A stretch of 64,000 nucleotides of DNA from Ursus arctos (lineage: Eukaryota; Chordata; Mammalia; Carnivora; Ursidae), in NCBI RefSeq assembly GCF_023065955.2, contig NW_026623008.1, positions 20,890,001 through 20,954,000 on the forward strand. The letters run 5' to 3'. The translations under genes and the position numbers were made by a program. Positions 35,001 to 47,000 of this stretch are shown here, piece after piece (the first letter of the stretch is position 1; each line of letters opens with the position of its first letter). The notes below the pieces were generated by a model, which did no database searches, was not told where the DNA came from, and saw nothing but the letters and a program-made list of their open reading frames with translations.

Positions 35001-38000
35001 ATTCACTAGTTAATGGATTCTTACGTATGAGAGCTATTATTTTAATTCCAGTGTAGTTAATATAGTGTTATATTAGTTTCAGGAGTGTAATATAGTGATT
35101 CAACAATTTTATATATTACGCAGTGTTCATCAAGATAAGTGTACTCTTGTACCAGAGCTATTTTGAAGTTAGGGTAAAGTACTTTATTTTGAGTTGAGCT
35201 GTATCCATACCTATACAGACCAATTTTTTTTATATCTTCAGTGTCTCACTTAAGGGACTATTTTCTGTGAGTTATAGCATTTATAAAAAAGTTAAAATAC
35301 TGTTCACAAACTTAGGTCAAGAATGATTGAGGTTTTTGCAATGCAATCTGTATTCTGATGTGTTGACTGGTTGAGCCTAAGTTTATATTTTTGGTTATTC
35401 CTTAGAACACTTCTTAAAGATACAGACTTTACAATGTTTTAGAAATTCTCCTACTTTTAATGGAAAAGTCAGGTGTGCATTTGAACTTAGAGCCATTAAT
35501 TTTATAGGTGAAGTAGAACAGGTAGCAACATTTTTCAGGTTTTAAACTCTGGAAGCTATTGTGCATTTCCTTACCAGGTTATAATTAAGTAGTGGAATCT
35601 ATTGATGTCCCCAAATGGTTGGCCAAGAGACTAACGATGTAAACTAGGTGTAATGAATCTTGGTTTATGGTTGAGGAGTGGCTGCACAGATTTTTGGGAT
35701 AGAACTTGAAATTTCCAGTTCTTTTTGTGTTGTTGTTTCATCTGTTATAGTATGGTTTTGATAGGAAACTCTTAAGAATACTCCTCTGATCTGTCAAAAT
35801 TTGCAGTCCTTAAATCCAGAGAGAACTGGTTTTAATAAAAGCATCATCTCAACACTTCTATAGAGCAAGACTTAATACTGTTGGTGAGATGCTGGGTTTT
35901 CCCTTTTCTGAATTATAGTGCTAAAGTTAAGGCCTATATGTATGTCCTAAACTGTATGTCAGTTTAACTTGAAATGTTTTAACATTTCGGTTATGAGACC
36001 AAAATCTCTTACAGTGTAAGAATTCCAGCAAGTTTATGGGAAGAGACTACCTGAAATGGTCACTTGCTTTTTTAGTTGAATTTGAATTGGGTGAATAGTT
36101 GGGAGAGGAAATGTCCTGATTGCTGTTTTATTAATTTTTGTGTTTAGTTTTGATTTGCCTTCTTTTTTCCTTTCCACAGAATAATGCATATACTGCCATG
36201 TCAGATTCCTATTTACCCAGTTACTACAGTCCCTCCATTGGTTTCTCCTATTCTTTGGGTGAAGCCGCTTGGTCTACTGGGGGTGATACAGCCATGCCCT
36301 ATCTAACTTCTTACGGACAGCTGAGCAACGGAGAGCCTCACTTCCTACCAGATGCAATGTTTGGACAACCAGGAGCCCTAGGTAGCACTCCATTTCTTGG
36401 TCAGCATGGTTTTAATTTCTTTCCCAGTGGGATTGACTTCTCAGCTTGGGGAAATAACAGTTCTCAGGGACAGTCTACTCAGAGCTCTGGATATAGTAGC
36501 AATTATGCTTATGCACCTAGCTCCTTAGGTGGAGCTATGATTGATGGACAGTCAGCTTTTGCCAGTGAGACCCTCAATAAGGCTCCTGGCATGAATACTA
36601 TAGACCAAGGGATGGCAGCACTGAAGTTGGGTAGCACGGAAGTTGCAAGCAATGTTCCAAAAGTTGTGGGTTCTGCAGTTGGTAGTGGGTCCATTACTGG
36701 TAACATCGTGGCTTCCAATAGTTTGCCTCCAGCTACCATTGCTCCTCCAAAACCAGCATCTTGGGCTGATATTGCTAGCAAGCCTGCGAAACAGCAACCT
36801 AAGTTGAAGACCAAGAATGGCATTGCAGGGTCAAGTCTTCCACCACCCCCAATAAAGCATAACATGGATATTGGAACTTGGGATAATAAGGGTCCTGTGG
36901 CAAAAGCCCCCTCACAGGCTTTGGTTCAGAATATAGGTCAACAGCCAACCCAGGGGTCTCCCCAGCCTGTAGGTCAGCAGGCTAACAACAGCCCACCAGT
37001 GGCTCAGGCATCAGTGGGGCAACAGACACAGCCATTGCCCCCACCTCCACCACAGCCTGCTCAACTCTCAGTCCAGCAACAGGCAACTCAGCCAACCCGC
37101 TGGGTAGCACCTCGGAACCGTGGCAGTGGGTTCGGTCACAATGGGGTGGATGGTAATGGAGTAGGACAGTCTCAGGCTGGATCCGGATCTACTCCTTCAG
37201 AACCTCACCCAGTGTTGGAGAAGCTGCGGTCCATTAATAACTATAACCCCAAGGATTTTGACTGGAATCTGAAACATGGCCGGGTTTTCATCATTAAGAG
37301 CTACTCTGAGGACGATATCCACCGTTCCATTAAGTATAATATCTGGTGCAGCACAGAGCATGGTAACAAGAGACTGGATGCTGCTTATCGCTCCATGAAC
37401 GGGAAAGGCCCCGTTTACTTACTTTTCAGTGTCAACGGCAGTGGACACTTCTGTGGCGTTGCAGAAATGAAATCTGCTGTGGACTACAACACATGTGCAG
37501 GTGTGTGGTCCCAGGACAAATGGAAGGGTCGTTTTGATGTCAGGTGGATTTTTGTGAAGGATGTTCCCAATAGCCAACTGCGACACATTCGCCTAGAGAA
37601 CAACGAGAATAAACCAGTGACCAACTCCAGGGACACTCAGGAAGTGCCTCTGGAAAAGGCTAAGCAGGTGTTGAAAATCATAGCCAGCTACAAGCACACC
37701 ACTTCGATTTTTGATGACTTCTCACACTATGAGAAACGCCAAGAGGAAGAAGAAAGTGTTAAAAAGGTAACCAGTTTACCATTCTTAAGACTTTTAGGGA
37801 AGGAGAAGGAACTAGAGAGAACAGGAGAGGTATTCTTCTGAATGGTTAATAAAAGCTCTGTAAATAACAAACATATCACTTAACAGTTAAACCTTTATGG
37901 AAGTATAATTGGTGTTACTATTTGACTTAGTGTGTAGAAATGTGAGCTTAGATTAACAGAAAGCAGAAACTGTAGAGAAACTGAATTAAAATGATGCAAA

Positions 38001-41000
38001 AGAGGTGAAGAAGAAGGCCAGAAGAGATGCAGAGGGAATAATTGAAGTGATAGAATCATGGAAATTCAAGTAGGAAAAGATTGAGGCTGTAATATGGCAG
38101 AGAAAAGGTAAAAGTTCTGTTACAATTAACTTTTGGCCTAACTTGGGTAAGGTGCTTAAATCAGGAGTTGGTGTGTCACCAAGCCCTGACACCACTTTCT
38201 GCTTGCCTTTGACTGTTGGCAGTGTTATGGTATTTTTCAGAATTTTTTCCTGTTCCTGTCCTTCTTAGTGTTCTGCTTGCTTTTTCCAAAATCCTTTTCC
38301 CATTTGAAAAGGTAGCATGTATTATATAAAACTTAGGAAAAGATAATCAGAAAAAGGTGGTCTCTTGCTCTTAAAATTCTCTTGTATTCCTGAAGAGTAA
38401 CCTTCTCTTGGTTCCCCCCCCCCCCCCCCATAACAAGTGACCGTCTTGGGCAGAGTGATGGAGAACAGGTCCAAACTAAAGAGTTGGAATTTATTGGAAA
38501 GTGTTGATAATGCTTGGTCTGGGTGTAGTGAGTGAATGTAAACTTTAAGACCATATAGAGAATGGTAAAATACTGGTTGGGGCAGAGCATGTGTTATCTG
38601 GGACTTAGACGTATTTAAATGTAGGAAGTAGGTGAAAAGATTATTATGAGCAAGGAGACTTAAAAAAATTTATATATTAATGATTGAGAGAATCCTAAGT
38701 GGCTAGCTTCATATGTAAAATAAAGCCTAGTAAGCTTACGTAAAAATATTCTTAAAAAAAAAAAAAGATTTTATTTATTTATTTATTTGACAGCGAGAAC
38801 ATAAGCAGGGGGAGTGTCAGGCAGAGGGAGCGGGAGAAGCAGGCTCTCTGCGGAACAGGGAGCCCGATGCGGGCCTCTATCCCAGGACTTTGGGATCACG
38901 ACCTGAGCTGAAGGCAGGTGCTTAACAAACTGAGCCACCCAGGCGTCCCTAAATACATTTTTCTTATATTTGTCGTGAATTCATAGAGATTTTATATATT
39001 TGATCTAGGATCTGAGGCACTTGTTACACCTCTGTAAAAGCTTATTTTTTGAGGAGAAGAAGGAGGGTTCTTTCAGTTCTCCACCTTGATAACACAGAGG
39101 TGCATAGTCGTCCCAACTAAAGCAGGATGGCTGCCATCTTACCTTCTGGTGTGTGCAGATGAATAAAAAATGAAGATACGTTTGTCAGTGATGCTAGAAG
39201 TATAGAGCCACATTACTGAAAAGTTCACTGTCAGAAAAAACTTTTTTTTTGTCCTTTAAATTCCTCTTTTCCCTTTCCCAAAGTTTAACAGTTTAATTTA
39301 AAATCTGCCATAATCTTGAGGAAATAGTTCAGTGATTATTTTCAGTAGACATCTGAAAGGCTCTAAAGATGTTTTAACAGGCTCCTATATCTAGAGGAAC
39401 TCAAGGATGGGAGGCCATGACCTTTTAAGTATCATGTAGTTTCATAGCAGGTTATTAATGTGTGTGAGAGGCATCCAGGTGCTTAGTTTAACCACTTAAA
39501 ACATGCATAATATCAATCCTATATTATGAATCTGCTTGCTTTCATCTGCAAAGTTCTGTTCTATATCTTGTGATTAAAAATAGGAAGGCAAAAAATAGGA
39601 AGGCAAAGACAGGAATGTGTTTTCAGGAATGCACAGCATAAATGATAAGATCAACTTGTATGTGTTAGAACTAGTGGGGAAACTTGGATTTAAAAATGAA
39701 GTAGCAAATTTGAGGGCTGTTAATTTATGTAGACTTTTAATCAAGTTTGTATTTGTATTAAATTCACTTGAGTGGTTCAGTGAATAATAATTCAGTTTCA
39801 TAAGGAGGTATAATATTCACATGTGATTGACTAGCTTTATGATGTTTTCATAGAAGTAATAATCAATGTTTAGGGTCTTTGTTAAGCCTACTAATGGATC
39901 TTTCTTAAAGCCATTCCATAAAGACTTTAGATGAATGAGTATATTAATTGTTCTTAGGCTGGTAAACAAACCACCAAAAATAAAAAAAATAAAAGCTTCA
40001 ATTATACTTGTGTCAGATTACTTTTTAGTTTACCTTCTGTGAGAAGAGATTACTGGGGTTTCAGGAAGGTCCGTATGATTGCTTCTAAACCCAGTTACCA
40101 TTTCAGTCAATATTGCCTTCTCTTGCCTACTGTTACCCTTAACATTCTTACATAACTGACGTAAAGCCAGTCTTTATTAGGTTTCCAAGACAAAAGTTTC
40201 ATGGGAGTCAAACTGTTAGCTTATTGAGGCAGTAGACTCTTTTAGGTGAGGTGTTTGTGCACTTTTGTATTATTTACAAGATTGCAAAAAATTGTGCCAG
40301 ATGGGCAATGTAACTCAAAAAGTAGGGAAGTACTTAAGCTTCATCCTGAAAATGATGTCACAGCTATTCTAAAGTTCCATGATTGGGCTTGTATCTTGGC
40401 AGAACACACTGAAGTTGAACTATAGCTGTTTTTGCCTAGTATTATTGACTTGTTCTGTTCCATGTTGTAATTCAGTATCATAGAACCTTCAAGCATTGGA
40501 TCTGTCCGGCTTGAAACTTAAGCAGATTTTAGGTGTATCTTCCATATGTGGTTTACTCTGTTGTATACTTCAGATACTATTTTGTAACCTGCTTTCTGCA
40601 TTTATTTAGAACCTTTCCTGATTGTTAAATATTCTTCTATGACATCACTTTTGATGGCTTCATAGTATTCTATCATAGATTTATTATAAATTACTAATCC
40701 TTAATTATTAGATTTGTCAGCTTCTTTATATTTTTTTCCAGCTAAAATAACACTGCAGTGAACATCCACAGTGAACATCCACTGATTCACATCTGTTCCT
40801 CAGTGTTACTGCTGGCTCAAAGGGTGTATGCTTTTTTAAGGTCTTGGCTGTGCTGTATATATAAAGGCCCATATGGGCCTTTTTGTTTGTGAGAGATTTT
40901 TTTGAAAGAATTATTGTCAGAAGACAAGAGTGAATTAACTTTGTTTCAACTTGAGAATAGTCTGACATAAAGGAAGAGTTATTCCCTGCATAAATGATGT

Positions 41001-44000
41001 GATACTTTTTTATAAACTTTGTAATAGTTTAATTTTTGTCTTATATTTCCAGCCTTTTAACTATAGGTAAAAATAAGAATAGTAGAGGGGACCAAGGACT
41101 GCATAATTTTCTTTCTTCCTCCCTCCCTCCCTCCCTTCCTTTCTTTCTTTCTTTGTTTCTTTCAAGATTTTATTTATTTATTTGACAGAGAGAGACAGCC
41201 AGCGAAAGAGGGAACACAAGCAGGGGAAGTGGGAGAGGAAGAAGCAGGCTCCCAGTGGAGGAGCCTGATGGTGGGGCTCGATTCCAGGACCCTGGGATCA
41301 TGCCCTGAGCCGAAGGCAGATGCTTAATGACTGAGCTACCCAGGCGCCCCAGGACTGCATAATTTTCTTAAAGCCTAGCTCAATGTTAGACTCAGGCACT
41401 TGGATTAATGATTTTTCTGAATAACTGGAAAACTAATGGGAGAAAGACTGATCTAGAGAAGATGTGATTATTGTGACAATGGCTCAAGGTGTATATTTTT
41501 AAAATGGCTCAAGGTGTATATTTCTACACACATTATTGCTATTAAGTGAAAATAGTATTTCTTAAATAATTCTAGGAGTACTCCTATTTTCAAGCAGAAG
41601 ACCTGAAAATAGTGACTTGGAGTATGTTTGGATAAACTTAAGATTCATTATGCTGCTTAAGAATTGAGATGAAGCTGTATATCTTATCTTTACCGTGTGC
41701 TAGATATTACCGAGAAATCTGGACTGTATTGTCAGGGAGCCTTACATTAGTGACAGGTAAGCATACAAAACAGAAAGTATTTTCCCAAGATATGTACAGG
41801 GTGCCAGTTTGGAATTGAGGACTGCCTAACCTTACAGCCTGCGGTGTGGGTGGATTTGTCACAGAAGAAATCCTGGAAGAAGTGATTTTTGAGCTGAGCC
41901 TTGAAAGATGTATAGAAGGTAGCCAGAGGTGTTTGGGGGAAGGATGAACATAGGTTCAGGACAGCCCACATCTGTGACACTGTATAGATAATAATTTGGA
42001 ACAAGAAGTCCTGTATAGTTTAAGAGCAAGTCTAATTGGTATTTGTGGAGTGGGTTTCTCCACAATGGAAGCTTGTTGGAGATTAGATTAGGAAAAGGGA
42101 GTTGATGAAATGTTTATGCAGTCAGTTTGATATAGAAGGAAGCTGAGAAAGGCACAAAGTTGGTTTAAATTCTAGAGTTTAAAAGAAAGAGTAAGATTTA
42201 ATTTGAATCAGGATGAAGGAGCTCCTTGATGTTACCTTTTTTTAAGTTTTTATTATAATTCCAGTTAACATACAGTGTTCTGTTAGTTTCAGGTGTACAA
42301 TATAGCAGTGATTCAACAATTCCATAGATCATCCGGTGCTCTCTTTGTTGTTGTCTTTGTATGGAAGGCAATGGGAAGCTTGTAGAAGTAAAGGTGAACC
42401 AGTATATGGTAATAATAGATACCATTACTAAATACGTAACAGCTTACTTTTTCCAGTGACTTCTTTCATACACATTATCTTGTTTCTCATCATATCCCTT
42501 AATGTTTATCAGAATGTTTAGTTTAGACGAGATGATTTGGAAAGGGAATATGATAGCTGTTATCAAATGCCTTTGAGACTGGTAGGTTTAAGGGGTGCCT
42601 GGCTGGCTCAGTCGGTAGAGCACTTGATGTCCTGATCTCAGGGTCATGAGTTTAAGCCCTATGTTGGGCATAGATCTTACTTAAAAAAAAAAACAAAAAA
42701 CAAAAAAACACAAAAAACACCCAAACCAAACAAAACAAAAAAACTGGTGGGGTTATTCTCCATGCCAGAAGACAGCACCAGAACCAATGGATAGAGGTTA
42801 TAGGGAGGAAGATTTTTGTAAGTAAAAGGGAGAACTTTTGAAAAATGGAGTTCTTTGTCACAGGAGGGTTTCAAGAGGAGACCGAAAGAACTTTTATTAG
42901 ATAACGTTGTAGTGAAGATTTATACGTGGAGTAGTCTAGACCAGAGAACAGCCCAAGATAACATTTGGAATTTATGGAGAGGAATGGATGCTACTAAACA
43001 GGTCTTTTTAGGAAGGTTATTTCTGTTTTGTAATTTTTGACCTAATTACTTATTACATATAAAAAATAAAGGACTTGAGGCTAGAAGGACATGGATGACA
43101 GAGAGGATTGATAGATTCCCAGTAAATCTTAGAACAGATAAGGTATATGGATAGTTATTTTTTAAATATTTACTGCATTAGTATTAATGAAAAAATCGTT
43201 ACCTAAAACATACTGAATAGGGGGTGCCTGGGTGGCTCAGTTGGTTAAGCACCTGCCTTGGCTCGAGTCATGATCCCAGGGTCCTGGGATCCAGCCCTGC
43301 ATCGGGCTCCCTGCTCACTGGGGAGTCTGCTTCTCCCCCTCTCTCTGCTCATTCCCCAGCTTGTGCTCACATGCTCTCTCTTTCTCTCAAAGAAATAAAA
43401 GCTTAAAAAATACAAAAATAAAACATTGAAGACTTATCAAAGGAACACAGAAATGATAAGAGAAGTGTTTCCTTTTTCTTAAAATCCACTTTTCCTATGG
43501 TGTTTGTGCAAGTAATGTTGCTCTCTTTTTAAGAGAAAGCAGGAGGGGGAGGGGCAGAAAGAGAGGGAGAATCTCAAGCAGGAGAGATCTCACGACCTTG
43601 AGATCCTGACCCAAGTGGAAATCAAGAGTTGGACACTTTTTTTTTTTAAGGTTTTATTTATTTATTTGACAGGGAGACAGCCAGCGAGAGAGGGAACACA
43701 AGCAGGGGGAGTGGGAAAGGAAGAAGCAGGCTCCCAGTGGAGGAGCCTGATGTGGGGCTCGATCCCAGAATGCGGGGATCAAGTCCTGAGCCGAAGGCAA
43801 ACGCTTAACGACTGAGCCACCCAGGTGCCCCAAGAGTTGGACACTTAACTGACTGAGCCACCTAGGTGCTCCAGTGTTTCTCTTTATAAGGAAGTTTTGT
43901 GGTTTTTGTTTGTTTTTTTCTTTATGTCCATCTTTCTCCTAACTCTTTGATTTGGGCATTTAATCCCTTGTTGGCAAGTATTTGAAGCTGTCAATCTTGG

Positions 44001-47000
44001 GTCCATTTCCTTTTTTCTTTTTTGAGTAAGTTCTATGCCCAGTGTGGGGCTTTAACTCATGAGCCCGAGATCAAGAGTCACGTGTTCCACTGACTTAGCC
44101 AGCCAGGCACCCCCGCTCCATTTTCAACTTTAGAAAAAAAATCAAAAATATCCAAGTAAAATTTGTGATACAAAAGTTAGAAAGAAAACATCACTTTAGC
44201 CAGATACGTTTTCTTACAGAAAAAATACCGTGGCGTATTGTTCCTTTCTGCTTAGTATTTCTCCCTTCCACCACTGGTTTAAGTTGCCTCTTCAGAACTA
44301 GTGGAATGCTGAGTATTCTGTTTTAATTGAGATGGCAAACCTGAACTTTTTGTAAAATTCTAAAGCAGTTTATGTCTACTTCTGTCTTGCAGATAAGTTT
44401 ACTTGTCTCTCTGCCAAAAGGGTTAAGGAAATTCTGTTTGTGTTACTCATCACCTTCCTTGCTTTGTGGCTAGATAAAATGCCTTTCTGCAGCCTCCTTA
44501 AAGGAGGACTAGAAGAGAATAGATGACACTGAATTTGGATCTCCTTGAACCATTCCCTTTGTTTGTATCCATCTTTGAACAGATGTTTGTGTTACTTGAT
44601 AAGGTACCATCTTTGCCTTAGGATGAGGCAAAGAGGACAACAAAATGGATAAAATATGGGATAATAGCTGTAATAGAAGAATGAAGAAATGGTTTTCTGA
44701 AGAAGAGTGATAAATATGGGGAATCATGTCAAATAGAATGAGTAATAAGTACTAAGATGATAGCACAGTGCTTGGCACATAAGTGCACATAAAAGTTTAG
44801 TATATTCTCATTTTAGATGAAGCAGGCTCAAAGATGTTATTTGTATAAGGTCTCATTGCTTAATAAGTGGTGGAATTGGTATTTCAGTTATGTCAGTGAT
44901 GTGGAACTAGCTAATTTTGAGCTGTTTGGCTTTTAAGAATTTTAACAGGGTGTCTGGGTAGCTCAGTTGGTTAAGCATCTGCTCTTGGCTCAGGTCATGA
45001 TCCCCAGGTCCTAGGATCGACCCTGCATCGAGCAGGGAGCCTGCCTCTCCCTCCCCCTCTGCCACTTCTCGAGCTTATTCTCTCTCTCTCAAATAAATAA
45101 AATCTTTTTTTTTTTAAGATTTTATTTATTTATTTGACAGAGAGACAGCCAGTGAGAGAGGGAACACAGGCAGGGGGAGTGGGAGAGGAAGAAGCAGGCT
45201 CCCAGCAGAGAAGTCTGATGTGGGGCTCGATCCCAGGACCCCGGGATCATGCCCTGAGCCGAAGGCAGACGCTTAACGACTGAGCCACCCAGGCACCCCT
45301 CAAATAAATAAAATCTTAAAAAAAAAGAAATAATTTCAGCAAGTTGGCTGTTAAACATTATTTTAAAAAGTAATTATTATTTGACATAAAATTAAGTACA
45401 TTGTATTAGATGTTTTAAATGACTTAGTATTTACATGAAATACATAATAAACTAGTTTGTAATAAAATTACAATTAAACTACATAAACTTAGAATACAAC
45501 TATTATTACTGTTAAACCATAATAAATACTCAAATTTATCACTCTTAGGTTATTTACATCTGTTGTATCAATATGTAATACTGTATATAAACAATATATA
45601 ATACATAGCTCAGCCATGTTATTTACACCATGAAAATTGACAAATGCTTGGATGCCTGGGTGGCTCAGTCGGTTAAGCGTCTGCCTTCTGCTGGGGTCAT
45701 AATCCCAGAGTCCTGGGATCAAGTCCCTCATCGGGCTCCTTGCTCAGTGGGGAGCCTGCTCCTCCCTCTGCCTGCTGCTCCCCCTTGCTTGTGCATTCAG
45801 ATGCTCTCTTGTTCTTGCTCTTTCTCTCTCTCTCTGACAAAAAATAAAATCTTAAAAAAAAAAAAAAAGACACGCTAGGTAAACAAATCAGGACTTGGTT
45901 TTTGTTAATTGTCTAGCCTTAAAGTGATAGAGAAAATATTAATGCAGATTAAATTTAAGTGTGTCATGTCTGTAGCTCTGCATATTTGAACAGCACAAAA
46001 ATTTGAGGAAATAGTCTTCCAGAATTTGAAAATTATTATCCGGTTTAACAAAGAAGTTGCTCAAATCATGGATGAACTAGTGAAGTTCTGATATATGTTT
46101 TCATTTCACTTTTGCCTTAATAAATGATAAATGAAAATATGTTGGAACTACATCTGAATAGATACAGAAGTCTCTGTGGCCCCAAAGCCCATGGACCATT
46201 ACGTGAAGTTTGCCAGATACAAAAGTGGGGAGGGCATTCTAGGAAGAGGAGACAGCATGTTCATAAACATGATCTCATGAGTGCTTAGGTTATGTTTTTA
46301 GTATAATGAGAAGTGGAAAAGAACGGTAATTGGTAAAGCTGGAGAGGTTGGTAGGGCCCAGCAGTATATGAAGGGCTTTGCTTTTTTCCCCACTTTTTTT
46401 TCTTTTTCTTTTTTTAAGTAGGCTGTGCACTCAGCGTGGAGCCCAGTGTAGGGCTCCATCTCCCGACCATGAGATCGTGACCTGAGCTGAAATCAGGAGT
46501 CAGATGCTGAACGGACTGAGCCACCCAGACACTCTGGCGCTTTGCTTTTTTTTTTTTTTTTTTTTAAAGATTTTATTTATTTATTGGAGAGAGAGAGCAC
46601 GAGTAGGCAGAGGGGCAGCAGAAGAGGGAGAAGCAGGCTCCCCGCTGAGCAGGGAGCCCCACACAGGGCTGGATCCTAGGACTCCAGGATCATGACCTGA
46701 GCCAAAGGCAGATGTAACCAACTGAAGCACCCAGGCACCCTGTGGCTTTGCATTTTTATTCTCTACTTCTGTTTTAGTTGAATTGTAAGGGTTGGTAGTT
46801 ATTGGAATGACAGATTGGAGGATGGGAAGGGTGAAATGTTTACTGAGCACTTTCGTTCTCTTCCTTAAATCCCCATACCAACGTTGGAAGACAATATCTT
46901 ATATTTACAGATAGGAAAATGGAAACTCAGATTAGCAACTTAACGTAAATTCATTTATTAAATGACAGGTGTAGGTGGCTCAAAGACCAAATCAGAGGCT

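Larger units (their letters stand above)
33191..36179 (+). other. YTHDF2: YTHDF2 intron 3
   Basis: About 3 kb, free of CAN SINEs, unlike the other large introns here. Apart from a T run at 34804-34827, an L1 fragment near 35045 and a duplicated unit (33665-33860 and 35190-35365), it looks single-copy. Confidence 0.6.

Noticed and set aside
36509..36865. 118-codon antisense frame opposite YTHDF2 exon 4
   Set aside because: A shadow of the real coding strand, with no independent family match or promoter.
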